DNA from: Elmis aenea
Taxonomy: Eukaryota > Arthropoda > Insecta > Coleoptera > Elmidae
Direction: 5' to 3'
Assembly (NCBI GenBank): GCA_947652605.1
Contig: CANTFG010000037.1
Span: 106,068-170,067, forward strand
Length of the DNA: 64,000 bases
In this document: piece by piece, positions 13,201 through 28,228 of the stretch
Position numbering within the stretch: the first letter of the stretch is position 1
Layout: each line of letters opens with the position of its first letter
Translations under genes and position numbers: made by a program
The notes under the pieces: model-generated
The model's database searches: none
Told to the model about the DNA's origin: nothing
The model's input: only the letters and a program-made list of their open reading frames with translations

Positions 13201-16200
13201 ATCACAGGAACAGTTTATCCATCGCCTCTTTACATGAATACAATTGTTTTGCATATGTCTTTCAATGAGCTGGTTTTAATTTTTAATAATTTCCTAAAAA
13301 TACCGTGCTTTAGTTAATACATACATATGTTCCTTGAGCGACTATTTCGAAACAATTTTAATTATTGATTTGTATTTCACAGAAACAGTTTATCCATCGC
13401 CACTTTACATGAATACAATTGTTTTGCATATGTCTTTTAATGAGCTGGTTTAAATTTTTAATAATTTCCTAAAAATACCGTGCTTTAGTTAATACATATG
13501 TTCCTTGAGCGACTATTTCGAAACAATTTTAATTATTGATTTGTATATCACAGGAACAGTTTATCCATCGCCTCTTTACATGAATACAATTGTTTTGCAT
13601 ATGTCTTTCAATGAGCTGGTTTTAATTTTTAATAATTTCCTAAAAATACCGTGCTTTAGTTAATACATATGTTCCTTGAGCGACTATTTCTAAACAATTT
13701 TAATTATTGATTTGTATATCACAGGAAAAATTTATCCATCGCTTCTTTACATAAATACAATTGTTTTGCATATGTCTTTCAATGAGCTTGTTTTAATTTT
13801 TAATAATTTCCTAAAAATACAGTGCTTTAGTTAATACATATGTTCCTTGAGCGACTATTTCTAAACAATTTTAATTATTGATTTGTATATCACAGGAAAA
13901 ATTTATCCATCGCTTCTTTACATAAATACAATTGTTTTGCATATGTCTTTCAATGAGCTGGTTTTAATTTTTAATAATTTCCTAAAAATACCGTGCTTTA
14001 GTTAATACATATGTTCCTTGAGCGACTATTTCTAAACAATTTTAATTATTGATTTGTATATCACAGGAAAAATTTATCCATCGCTTCTTTACATAAATAC
14101 AATTGTTTTGCATATGTCTTTCAATGAGCTGGTTTTAATTTTTAATAATTTCCTAAAAATACCGTGCTTTAGTTAATACATATGTTCCTTGAGCGACTAT
14201 TTCTAAACAATTTTAATTATTGATTTGTATATCACATGAAAAATTTATCCATCGCTTCTTTACATAAATACAATTGATTTGCATATGTCTTTCAATGAGC
14301 TGGTTTTAATTTTTAATAATTTCCTAAAAATACCGTGCTTTAGTTAATACATATGTTCCTTGAGCGACTATTTCTAAACAATTTTAATTATTGATTTGTA
14401 TATCACAGGAAAAATTTATCCATCGCTTCTTTACATAAATACAATTGTTTTGCATATGTCTTTCAATGAGCTGGTTTTAATTTTTAATAATTTCCTAAAA
14501 ATACCGTGCTTTAGTTAATACATATGTTCCTTGAGCGACTATTTCTAAACAATTTTAATTATTGATTTGTATATCACAGGAACAGTTTATCCATCGCCTC
14601 TTTACATGAATACAATTGTTTTGCATATGTCTTTCAATGAGCTGGTTTTAATTTTTAATAATTTCCTAAAAATACCGTGCTTTAGTTAATACATATGTTC
14701 CTTGAGCGACTATTTCTAAACAATTTTAATTATTGATTTGTATATCACAGGAACAGTTTATCCATCGCCTCTTTACATGAATACAATTGTTTTGCATATG
14801 TCTTTCAATGAGCTGGTTTTAATTTTTAATAATTTCCTAAAAATACCGTGCTTTAGTTACTACATATGTTCCTTGAGCGACTATTTCTAAACAATTTTAA
14901 TTATTGATTTGTATATCACAGGAACAGTTTATCCATCGCCTCTTTACATGAATACAATTGTTTTGCATATGTCTTTCAATGAGCTGGTTTTAATTTTTAA
15001 TAATTTCCTAAAAATACCGTGCTTTAGTTAATACATATGTTCCTTGAGCGACTATTTCTGAACAATTTTAATTATTGATTTGTATATCACAGGAACAGTT
15101 TATCCATCACCTATTTACATGAATACAATTGTTTTGCATATGTCTTTCAAAGAGATGGTTTTAATTTTTAATAATTTCCTAAAAATACCGTGCTTTAGTT
15201 AATACATATTATGTTCCTTGAGCGACTATTTCGAAACAATTTCAATTATTGATTTGTATATCACAGGAACAGTTTATCCATCGCCTCTTTACATGAATAC
15301 AATTGTTTTGCATATGTCTTTCAATGAGCTGGTTTTAATTTTTAATAATTTCCTAAAAATACCATGCTTTAGTTAATACATATGTTCCTTGAGCGACTAT
15401 TTCAAAACAATTTTAATTATTGATTTGTATATCACAGGAACAGTTTATCCATAGCCTCTTTACATGAATACAATTGTTTTGCATATGTCTTTCAATGAGC
15501 TGGTTTTAATTTTTAATAATTTCCTAAAAATACCGTGCTTTAGTTAATACATATGTTCCTTGAGCGACTATTTCGAAACAATTTCAATTATTGATTTGTA
15601 TATCACAGGAACAGTTTATCCATCGCCTCTTTACATGAATACAATTGTTTTGCATATGTCTTTCAATGAGCTGGTTTTAATTTTTAATAATTTCCTAAAA
15701 ATACCGTGCTTTAGTTAATACATATGTTCCTTGAGCGACTATTTCTGAACAATTTTAATTATTAATTTGTATATCACAGAAACAGTTTATCCATCGCCTC
15801 TTTACATGAATACAATTGTTTTGCATATGTCTTTCAATGAGCTGGTTTTAATTTTTAATAATTTCCTAAAAATACCGTGCTTTAGTTAATACATATGTTA
15901 CTTGAGCGACTATTTCGAAACAATTTCAATTATTGATTTGTATATCACAGGAACAGTTTATCCATCGCCTCTTTACATGAATACAATTGTTTTGCATATG
16001 TCTTTCAAAGAGATGGTTTTAATTTTTAATAATTTCCTAAAAATACCGTGCTTTAGTTAATACATATGTTCCTTGAGCGACTATTTCGAAACAATTTCAA
16101 TTATTGATTTGTATATCACAGGAACAGTTTATCCATCGCCTCTTTACATGAATACAATTGTTTTGCATATGTCTTTCAATGAGCTGGTTTTAATTTTTAA

Positions 16201-19200
16201 TAATTTCCTAAAAATACCGTGCTTTAGTTAATACATATGTTACTTGAGCGACTATTTCGAAACAATTTCAATTATTGATTTGTATATCACAGGAACAGTT
16301 TATCCATCGCCTCTTTACATGAATACAATTGTTTTGCATATGTCTTTCAATGAGCTGGTTTTAATTTTTAATAATTTCCTAAAAATACCGTGCTTTAGTT
16401 AATACATATGTTCCTTGAGCGACTATTTCTGAACAATTTTAATTATTGATTTGTATATCACAGGAACAGTTTATCCATCGCCTCTTTACATGAATACAAT
16501 TGTTTTGCATATGTCTTTCAATGAGCTGGTTTTAATTTTTAATAATTTCCTAAAAATACCGTGCTTTAGTTAATACATATGTTCCTTGAGCGACTATTTC
16601 TAAACAATTTTAATTATTGATTTGTATATCACAGAAACAGTTTATCCATCGCCTCTTTACATGAATACAATTGTTTTGCATATGTCTTTCAATGAGCTGG
16701 TTTTAATTTTTAATAATTTCCTAAAAATACCGTGCTTTAGTTACTACATATGTTCCTTGAGCGACTATTTCTAAACAATTTTAATTATTGATTTGTATAT
16801 CACAGGAACAGTTTATCCATCGCCTCTTTACATGAATACAATTGTTTTGCATATGTCTTTCAATGAGCTGGTTTTAATTTTTAATAATTTCCTAAAAATA
16901 CCGTGCTTTAGTTAATACATATGTTCCTTGAGCGACTATTTCGAAACAATTTTAATTATTGATTTGTATATCACAGGAACAGTTTATCCATCACCTCTTT
17001 ACATGAATACAATTGTTTTGCATATGTCTTTCAAAGAGATGGTTTAAATTTTTAATAATTTCCTAAAAATACCGTGCTTTAGTTAATACATATGTTCCTT
17101 GAGCGACTATTTCGAAACAATTTCAATTATTGATTTGTATATCACAGGAACAGTTTATCCATCGCCTCTTTACATGAATACAATTGTTTTGCATATGTCT
17201 TTCAATGAGCTGGTTTTAATTTTTAATAATTTCCTAAAAATACCGTGCTTTAGTTAATACATATGTTCCTTGAGCGACTATTTCGAAACAATTTTAATTA
17301 TTGATTTGTATATCACAGAAACAGTTTATCCATCGCCTCTTTACATGAATACAATTGTTTTGCATATGTCTTTCAATGAGTTGGTTTTAATTTTTAATAA
17401 TTTCCTAAAAATACCGTGCTTTAGTTAATACATATGTTCCTTGAGCGACTATTTCGAAACAATTTTAATTATTGATTTGTATATCACAGGAACAGTTTAT
17501 CCATCGCCTCTTTACATGAATACAATTGTTTTGCATATGTCTTTCAATGAGCTGGTTTTAATTTTTAATAATTTCCTAAAAATACCGTGCTTTAGTTAAT
17601 ACATATGTACCTTGAGCGACTATTTCGAAACAATTTTAATTATTGATTTGTATATCACAGGAAGAGTTTATCCTTCGCATCTTTACATGAAAAAAATTGT
17701 TTTGCATATGTCTTTCAATGAGCTGGTTTTAATTTTTAATAATTTCCTAAAAATACCGTGCTTTAGTTAATACATATGTTCCTTGAGCGACTATTTCGAA
17801 ACAATTTTAATTATTGATTTGTATATCACAGGAACAGTTTATCCATCGCCTCTTTACATGAATACAATTGTTTTGCATATGTCTTTCAATGAGCTGGTTT
17901 TAATTTTTAATAATTTCCTAAAAATACCGTGCTTTAGTTAATACATATGTTCCTTGAGCGACTATTTCTAAACAATTTTAATTATTGATTTGTATATCAC
18001 AGGAACAGTTTATCCATCGCCTCTTTACATGAATACAATTGTTTTGCATATGTTTTTCAATGAGCTGGTTTTAATTTTTAATAATTTCCTAAAAATACCG
18101 TGCTTTAGTTAATACATATGTTCCTTGAGCGACTATTTCGAAAAAAATTTAATTATTGATTTGTATATCACAGGAACAGTTTATCCATCGCCTCTTTACA
18201 TGAAAACAATTGTTTTGCATATGTCTTTCAATGAGCTGGTTTTAATTTTTAATAATTTCCTAAAAATACCGTGCTTTAGTTAATACATATGTTCCTTGAG
18301 CGACTATTTCTAAACAATTTTAATTATTGATTTGTATATCACAGGAACAGTTTATCTATCGCCTCTTTACATGAATACAATTGTTTTGCATATGTCTTTC
18401 AATGAGCTGGTTTTAATTTTTAATAATTTCCTAAAAATACCGTGCTTTAGTTACTACATATGTTCCTTGAGCGACTATTTCTAAACAATTTTAATTATTG
18501 ATTTGTATATCACAGGAACAGTTTATCCATCGCCTCTTTACATGAATACAATTGTTTTGCATATGTCTTTCAATGAGCTGGTTTTAATTTTTAATAATTT
18601 CCTAAAAATACCGTGCTTTAGTTAATACATATGTTCCTTGAGCGACTATTTCTGAACAATTTTAATTATTGATTTGTATATCACAGGAACAGTTTATCCA
18701 TCACCTCTTTACATGAATACAATTGTTTTGCATATGTCTTTCAAAGAGATGGTTTTAATTTTTAATAATTTCCTAAAAATACCGTGCTTTAGTTAATACA
18801 TATGTTCCTTGAGCGACTATTTCGAAACAATTTCAATTATTGATTTGTATATCACAGGAACAGTTTATCCATCGCCTCTTTACATGAATACAATTGTTTT
18901 GCATATGTCTTTCAATGAGCTGGTTTTAATTTTTAATAATTTCCTAAAAATACCGTGCTTTAGTTAATACATATGTTCCTTGAGCGACTATTTCGAAACA
19001 ATTTTAATTATTGATTTGTATATCACAGAAACAGTTTATCCATCGCCTCTTTACATGAATACAATTGTTTTGCATATGTCTTTCAATGAGTTGGTTTTAA
19101 TTTTTAATAATTTCCTAAAAATACCGTGCTTTAGTTAATACATATGTTCCTTGAGCGACTATTTCGAAACAATTTTAATTATTGATTTGTATATCACAGG

Positions 19201-20191
19201 AACAGTTTATCCATCGCCTCTTTACATGAATACAATTGTTTTGCATATGTCTTTCAATGAGCTGGTTTTAATTTTTAATAATTTCCTAAAAATACCGTGC
19301 TTTAGTTAATACATATGTACCTTGAGCGACTATTTCGAAACAATTTTAATTATTGATTTGTATATCACAGGAAGAGTTTATCCTTCGCATCTTTACATGA
19401 AAAAAATTGTTTTGCATATGTCTTTCAATGAGCTGGTTTTAATTTTTAATAATTTCTTAAAAATACCGTGCTTTAGTTAATACATATGTTCCTTGAGCGA
19501 CTATTTCGAAACAATTTTAATTATTGATTTGTATATCACAGGAACAGTTTATCCATCGCCTCTTTACATGAATACAATTGTTTTGCATATGTCTTTCAAT
19601 GAGCTGGTTTTAATTTTTAATAATTTCCTAAAAATACCGTGCTTTAGTTAATACATATGTTCCTTGAGCGACTATTTCTAAACAATTTTAATTATTGATT
19701 TGTATATCACAGGAACAGTTTATCCATCGCCTCTTTACATGAATACAATTGTTTTGCATATGTTTTTCAATGAGCTGGTTTTAATTTTTAATAATTTCCT
19801 AAAAATACCGTGCTTTAGTTAATACATATGTTCCTTGAGCGACTATTTCGAAAAAAATTGAATTATTGATTTGTATATCACAGGAACAGTTTATCCATCG
19901 CCTCTTTACATGAATACAATTGTTTTGCATATGTCTTTCAATGAGCTGGTTTTAATTTTTAATAATTTCCTAAAAATACCGTGCTTTAGTTAATACATAT
20001 GTTCCTTGAGCGACTATTTCTAAACAATTTTAATTATTGATTTGTATATCACAGGAACAGTTTATCTATCGCCTCTTTACATGAATACAATTGTTTTGCA
20101 TATGTCTTTCAATGAGCTGGTTTTAATTTTTAATAATTTCCTAAAAATACCGTGCTTTAGTTACTACATATGTTCCTTGAGCGACTATTTC
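10267..20191. repeat. Long higher-order repeat, copy B
   Basis: Second copy of the block at 1-9925, in the same orientation. The offset of 10266 bp is 60 x 171 plus 6, and the extra 6 bp fit the indel monomers inside (+4, +3, +3, -2, -2). The two monomers between the copies (9926-10266) are a CATCACCTC/AAAGAGATGG type and a TTCAATT type, the usual neighbours elsewhere in the array. Near-perfect identity over almost 10 kb means a very recent unequal exchange or amplification, or an assembly duplication. Confidence 0.93.
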
Positions 20192-23100
20192 TAAACAATT
20201 TTAATTATTGATTTGTATATCACAGGAACAGTTTATCCATCGCCTCTTTACATGAATACAATTGTTTTGCATATGTCTTTCAATGAGCTGGTTTTAATTT
20301 TTAATAATTTCCTAAAAATACCGTGCTTTAGTTAATACATATGTTCCTTGAGCGACTATTTCTGAACAATTTTAATTATTGATTTGTATATCACAGGAAC
20401 AGTTTATCCATCACCTCTTTACATGAATACAATTGTTTTGCATATGTCTTTCAAAGAGATGGTTTTAATTTTTAATAATTTCCTAAAAATACCGTGCTTT
20501 AGTTAATACATATGTTCCTTGAGCGACTATTTCGAAACAATTTCAATTATTGATTTGTATATCACAGGAACAGTTTATCCATCGCCTCTTTACATGAATA
20601 CAATTGTTTTGCATATGTCTTTCAATGAGCTGGTTTTAATTTTTAATAATTTCCTAAAAATACCGTGCTTTAGTTAATACATATGTTCCTTGAGCGACTA
20701 TTTCGAAACAATTTTAATTATTGATTTGTATATCACAGGAACAGTTTATCCATCGCCTCTTTACATGAATACAATTGTTTTGCATATGTCTTTCAATGAG
20801 CTGGTTTTAATTTTTAATAATTTCCTAAAAATACCGTGCTTTAGTTAATACATATGTTCCTTGAGCGACTATTTCGAAACAATTTTAATTATTGATTTGT
20901 ATATCACAGGAACAGTTTATCCATCGCCTCTTTACATGAATACAATTGTTTTGCATGTCTTTCAATGAGCTGGTTTTAATTTTTAATCATTTCCTAAAAA
21001 TACCGTGCTTTAGTTAATACATATGTACCTTGAGCGACTATTTCGAAACAATTTTAATTATTGATTTGTATATCACAGGAAGAGTTTATCCTTCGCATCT
21101 TTACATGAAAAAAATTGTTTTGCATATGTCTTTCAATGAGCTGGTTTTAATTTTTAATAATTTCCTAAAAATGCCGTGCTTTAGTTAATACATGTGTTCC
21201 TTAAGCGACTATTTCAAAAAAATTTTAATTATTGATTTGTATATCACAGGAACAGTTTATCCATCGCCTCTTTACATGAATACAATTGTTTTGCATATGT
21301 CTTTCAATGAGCTGGTTTTAATTTTTAATAATTTCCTAAAAATACCGTGCTTTAGTTAATACATATGTTCCTTGAGCGACTATTTCGAAACAATTTTAAT
21401 TATTGATTTGTATATCACAGAAACAGTTTATCCATCGCCTCTTTACAGAATACAATTGTTTTGCATATGTCTTTCAATGAGCTGGTTTTAATTTTTAATA
21501 ATTTCCTAAAAATACCGTGCTTTAGTTAATACATATGTTCCTTGAGCGACTATTTCTAAACAATTTTAATTATTGATTTGTATATCACAGGAACAATTTA
21601 TCCATCGCTTCTTTACATGAATACAATTGTTTTGCATATGTCTTTCAATGAGCTGGTTTTAATTTTTAATAATTTCCTAAAAATACCGTGCTTTAGTTAA
21701 TACATATGTTCCTTGAGCGACTATTTCTAAACAATTTTAATTATTGATTTGTATATCACAGGAACAGTTTATCCATCGCTTTTTTACATGAATACAATTG
21801 TTTTGCATATGTCTTTCAATGAGCTGGTTTTAATTTTTAATAATTTCCTAAATATACCGTGCTTTAGTTAATACATATGTTCCTTGAGCGACTATTTCTA
21901 AACAATTTTAATTATTGATTTGTATATCACAGGAACAGTTTATCCATCGCCTCTTTACATGAATACAATTGTTTTGCATATGTCTTTCAATGAGCTGGTT
22001 TTAATTTTTAATAATTTCCTAAAAATACCGTGCTTTAGTTAATACATATGTTCCTTGAGCGACTATTTCTGAACAATTTTAATTATTGATTTGTATATCA
22101 CAGGAACAGTTTATCCATCGCCTCTTTACATTACTACAATTGTTTTGCATATGTCTTTCAATGAGCTGGTTTTAATTTTTAATAATTTCCTAAAAATACC
22201 GTGCTTTAGTTAATACATATGTTCCTTGAGCGACTATTTCGAAACAATTTCAATTATTGATTTGTATATCACAGGAACAGTTTATCCATCGCCTCTTTAC
22301 ATGAATACAATTGTTTTGCATATGTCTTTCAATGAGCTGGTTTTAATTTTTAATAATTTCCTAAAAATACCGTGCTTTAGTTAATACATATGTTCCTTGA
22401 GCGACTATTTCGAAACAATTTTAATTATTGATTTGTATATCACAGAAACAGTTTATCCATCGCCTTTTTACATGAATACAATTGTTTTGCATATGTCTTT
22501 CAATGAGCTGGTTTTAATTTTTAATAATTTTCTAAAAATACCGTGCTTTAGTTAATACATATGTTCCTTGAGCGACTATTTCTAAACAATTTTAATTATT
22601 GATTTGTATATCACAGGAACAGTTTATCCATCGCCTCTTTACATGAATACAATTGTTTTGCATATGTCTTTCAATGAGCTGGTTTTAATTTTTAATAGTT
22701 TCCTAAAAATACCGTGCTTTAGTTAATACATATGTTTCTTGAGCGACTATTTCGAAACAATTTCAATTATTGATTTGTATATCTTAGGAACAGTTTATCC
22801 ATCGCCTCTTTACATGAATACAATTGTTTTGCATATGTCTTTCAATGAGCTGGTTTTAATTTTTAATAATATCCTAAAAATACCGTGCTTTAGTTAATAC
22901 ATATGTTCCTTGAGCGACTATTTCGAAACAATTTTAATTATTGATTTGTATATCACAGAAACAGTTTATCCATCGCCTCTTTACATGAATACAATTGTTT
23001 TGCATATGTCTTTCAATGAGCTGGTTTTAATTTTTAATAATTTCCTAAAAATACCGTGCTTTAGTTAATACATATGTTCCTTGAGCGACTATTTCGAAAC

Positions 23101-24297
23101 AATTTCAATTATTGATTTGTATATCACAGAAACAGTTTATCCATCGCCTCTTTACATGAATACAATTGTTTTGCATATGTCTTTCAATGAGCTGGTTTTA
23201 ATTTTTAATAATTTCCTAAAAATACCGTGCTTTAGTTAATACATATGTTCCTTGAGCGACTATTTCTAAACAATTTTAATTATTGATTTGTATATCACAG
23301 GAACAGTTTATCCATCGCCTCTTTACATGAATACAATTATTTTGCATATGTCTTTCAATGAGCTGGTTTTAATTTTTAATAATTTCCTAAAAATACCGTG
23401 CTTTAGTTAATACATATGTTCCTTGAGCGACTATTTCGAAACAATTTTAATTATTGATTTGTATATCACAGAAACAGTTTATCCATCGCCTCTTTACATG
23501 AATACAATTGTTTTGCATATGTCTTTCAATGAGCTGGTTTTTATTTTTAATAATTTTCTAAAAATACCGTGCTTTAGTTAATACATATGTTCCTTGAGCA
23601 ACTATTTCGAAACAATTTTAATTATTGATTTGTATATCACAGGAACAGTTTATCCATCGCCTCTTTACATGAATACAATTGTTTTGCATATGTCTTTCAA
23701 TGAGCTGGTTTTAATTTTTAATAATTTCTTAAAAATACCGTGCTTTAGTTAATACATTATGTTTCTTGAGCGACTATTTCGTAACAATTTTAATTATTGA
23801 TTTGTATATCACAGGAACAGTTTATCCATCGCCTCTTTACATGAATACAATTGTTTTGCATATGTCTTTCAATGAGCTGGTTTTAATTTTTAATAATTTC
23901 CTAAAAATGCCGTGCTTTAGTTAATACATGTGTTCCTTGAGCGACTATTTCGAAACAATTTTAATTATTGATTTGTATATCACAGGAACAGTTTATCCAT
24001 CGCCTCTTTACATGAATACAATTGTTTTGCATATGTCTTTCAATAAGCTGGTTTTAATTTTTAATAATTTCCTAAAAATACCGTGCTTTAGTTAATACAT
24101 ATGTTCCTTGAGCGACTATTTCGAAACAATTTTAATTATTGATTTGTATATCACAGAAACAGTTTATCCATCGCCTCTTTACATGAATACAATTGTTTTG
24201 CATATGTCTTTCAATGAGCTGGTTTTAATTTTTAATAATTTCCTAAAAATACCGTGCTTTAGTTAATACATACATATGTTCCTTGAGCGACTATTTC

Positions 24298-25836
24298 GAA
24301 ACAATTTTAATTATTGATTTGTATATCACAGGAACAGTTTATCCATCGCCTCTTTACATGAATACAATTGTTTTGCATATGTCTTTCAATGAGCGGGTTT
24401 TAATTTTTAATAATTTCCTAAAAATACCGTGCTTTAGTTAATACATATGTTCCTTGAGCGACTATTTCTAAACAATTTTAATTATTGATTTGTATATCAC
24501 AGGAACAATTTATCCATCGCTTCTTTACATGAATACAATTGTTTTGCATATGTCTTTTAATGAGCTGGTTTTAATTTTTAATAATTTCCTAAAAATACCG
24601 TGCTTTAGTTAATACATATGTTCCTTGAGCGACTATTTCTAAACAATTTTAATTATTGATTTGTATATCACAGGAACAGTTTATCCATCGCCTCTTTACA
24701 TGAATACAAATGTTTTGCATATGTCTTTCAATGAGCTGGTTTTAATTTTTAATAATTTCCTAAAAATACCGTGCTTTAGTTAATACATATGTACCTTGAG
24801 CGAATATTTCGAAACAATTTTAATTATTGATTTGTATATCACAGAAACAGTTTATCCATCGCCTCTTTACATGAATACAATTGTTTTGCATATGTCTTTC
24901 AATGAGCTGGTTTTAATTTTTAATAATTTCCTAAAAATACCGTGCTTTAGTTAATACATATGTTCCTTGAGCGAATATTTCGAAACAATTTCATTTATTG
25001 ATTTGTATATCACAGGAACAGTTTATCCATCGCCTCTTTACATGAATACAATTGTTTTGCATATGTCTTTCAATGAGCTGGTTTTAATTTTTAATAATTT
25101 CCTAAAAATACCGTGCTTTAGTTAATACATATGTTCCTTGAGCGACTATTTCGAAACAATTTTAATTATTGATTTTTATATCACAGAAACAGTTTATCCA
25201 TCGCCTCTTTACATGAATACAATTGTTTTGCATATGTCTTTCAATGAGCTGGTTTTAATTTTTAATAATTTCCTAAAAATACCGTGCTTTAGTTAATACA
25301 TATGTTCCTTGAGCGACTATTTCAAAACAATTTCAATTATTGATTTGTATATCACAGAAACAGTTTATCCATCGCCTCTTTACATGAATACAATTGTTTT
25401 GCATATGTCTTTCAATGAGCTGGTTTTAATTTTTAATAATTTCCTAAAAATACCGTGCTTTAGTTAATACATATGTTCCTTGAGCGACTATTTCTAAACA
25501 ATTTTAATTATTGATTTGTATATCACAGGAACAGTTTATCCATCGCCTCTTTACATGAATACAATTGTTTTGCATATGTCTTTCAATGAGCTGGTTTTAA
25601 TTTTTAATAATTTCCTAAAAATGCCGTGCTTTAGTTAATACATGTGTTCCTTGAGCGACTATTTCGAAACAATTTTAATTATTGATTTGTATATCACAGG
25701 AACAGTTTATCCATCGCCTCTTTACATGAATACAATTGTTTTGCATATGTCTTTCAATGAGCTGGTTTTAATTTTTAATAATTTCCTAAAAATACCGTGC
25801 TTTAGTTAATACATATGTTCCTTGAGCGACTATTTC
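24298..25836. repeat. Nine-monomer higher-order block, copy 1
   Basis: 1539 bp following a CATACATATG (+4) junction. The order is GAGCGGG; CAGGAACAATTTATCCATCGCTTC with TTTTAATGAG; TACAAATG; GCGAATATTTC; TTTCATTTATTG; a CAGAAAC one; TTTCAAAACAATTTCAATT; TAAAC with ATGCCG; then CATGTG followed by GAAAC. The same series lies at 38330-39868. The few differences seen include GATTTTTATATC here (near 25170) against GATTTGTATATC there. Confidence 0.85.
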
Positions 25837-27546
25837 GAAACAATTTTAATTATTGATTTGTATATCACAGGAACAGTTTATCCATCGCCACTTTACATGA
25901 ATACAATTGTTTTGCATTTGTCTTTCAATGAGCTGGTTTAAATTTTTAATAATTTCCTAAAAATACCGTGCTTTAGTTAATACATATGTTCCTTGAGCGA
26001 CTATTTCGAAACAATTTTAATTATAGATTTGTATATCACAGGAACAGTTTATCCATCGCCTCTTTACATGAATACAATTGTTTTGCATATGTCTTTCAAT
26101 GAGCTGGTTTTAATTTTTAATAATTTCCTAATAATACCGTGCTTTAGTTAATACGTATGTTCCTTGAGCGACTATTTCTAAACAATTTTAATTATTAATT
26201 TGTATATCACAGGAACAATTTATCCATCGCTTCTTTACATGAATACAATTGTTTTGCATATGTCTTTCAATGAGCTGGTTTTAATTTTTAATAATTTCCT
26301 AAAAATACCGTGCTTTAGTTAATACGTATGTTCCTTGAGCGACTATTTCTAAACAATTTTAATTATTAATTTGTATATCACAGGAACAATTTATCCATCG
26401 CTTCTTTACATGAATACAATTGTTTTGCATATGTCTTTCAATGAGCTGGTTTTAATTTTTAATAATTTCCTAAAAATACCGTGCTTTAGTTAATACATAT
26501 GTTCCTTGAGCGACTATTTCTAAACAATTTTAATTATTGATTTGTATATCACAGGAACAGTTTATCCATCGCCTCTTTACATGAATACAATTGTTTTGCA
26601 TATGTCTTTCAATGAGCTGGTATTAATTTTTAATAATTTCCTAAAAATACCGTGCTTTAGTTAATACATATGTTCCTTGAGCGACTATTTCTAAACAATT
26701 TTAATTATTGATTTGTATATCACAGAAACAGTTTATCCATCGCCTCTTTACATGAATACAATTGTTTTGCATATGTCTTTCAATGAGCTGGTTTTAATTT
26801 TTAATAATTTCCTAAAAATACCGTGCTTTAGTTAATACATATGTTCCTTGAGCGACTATTTCGAAACAATTTCAATTATTGATTTGTATATCACAGAAAC
26901 AGTTTATCCATCGCCTCTTTACATGAATACAATTTTTTTGCATATGTCTTTCAATGAGCTGGTTTTAATTTTTAATAATTTCCTAAAAATACCGTGCTTT
27001 AGTTAATACATATGTTCCTTGAGCGACTATTTCTAAACAATTTTAATTATTGATTTGTATATCACAGGAACAGTTTATCCATCGCCTCTTTACATGAATA
27101 CAATTATTTTGCATATGTCTTTCAATGAGCTGGTTTTAATTTTTAATAATTTCCTAAAAATACCGTGCTTTAGTTAATACATATGTTCCTTGAGCGACTA
27201 TTTCGAAACAATTTTAATTATTGATTTGTATATCACAGAAACAGTTTATCCATCGCCTCTTTACATGAATACAATTGTTTTGCATATGTCTTTCAATGAG
27301 CTGGTTTTTATTTTTAATAATTTTCTAAAAATACCGTGCTTTAGTTAATACATATGTTCCTTGAGCAACTATTTCGAAACAATTTTAATTATTGATTTGT
27401 ATATCACAGAAACAGTTTATCCATCGCCTCTTTACATGAATACAATTGTTTTGCATATGTCTTTCAATGAGCTGGTTTTAATTTTTAATAATTTCCTAAA
27501 AATGCCGTGCTTTAGTTAATACATGTGTTCCTTGAGCGACTATTTC

Positions 27547-28228
27547 GAAACAATTTTAATTATTGATTTATATATCACAGGAACAGTTTATCCATCGCCT
27601 CTTTACATGAATACAATTTTGCATATGTCTTTCAATGAGCTGGTTTTAATTTTTAATAATTTTCTAAAAATACCGTGCTTTAGTTAATACATATGTTCCC
27701 TGAGCGACTATTTCGAAACAATTTTAATTATTGATTTGTATATCACAGAAACAGTTTATCCATCGCCTCTTTACATGAATACAATTGTTTTGCATATGTC
27801 TTTCAATGAGCTGGTTTTAATTATTAATAATTTCCTAAAAATACCGTGCTTTAGTTAATACATATGTTCCTTGAGCGACTATTTCGAAACAATTTTAATT
27901 ATTGATTTGTATATCACAGGAACAGTTTATCCATCGCCTCTTTACATGAATACAATTGTTTTGCATATGTCTTTCAATGAGCTGGTTTTAATTTTTAATA
28001 ATTTCCTAAAAATACCGTGCTTTAGTTAATACATTATGTTTCTTGAGCGACTATTTCGTAACAATTTTAATTATTGATTTGTATATCACAGGAACAGTTT
28101 ATCCATCGCCTCTTTACATGAATACAATTGTTTTGCATATGTCTTTCAATGAGCTGGTTTTAATTTTTAATAATTTCCTAAAAATGCCGTGCTTTAGTTA
28201 ATACATGTGTTCCTTGAGCGACTATTTC
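27547..28228. repeat. Four-monomer 682-bp block, copy 1
   Basis: Four monomers of 168, 171, 172 and 171 bp. The first has GATTTATATATC, a three-base deletion giving ACAATTTTGCAT, TTTTCTAAAAATACC and TTCCCTGAG. The second has CAGAAAC and TTAATTATTAATAA. The third ends in CATTATGTTTCTTGAG. The fourth starts GTAAC and ends ATGCCG/CATGTG. It recurs with the same length at 30626, 33194 and 37302. Confidence 0.85.

Noticed and set aside
1..20191. CRISPR-like repeat array
   Set aside because: The repeats are contiguous 171-bp units with no unique spacers, in a eukaryotic transposon context.
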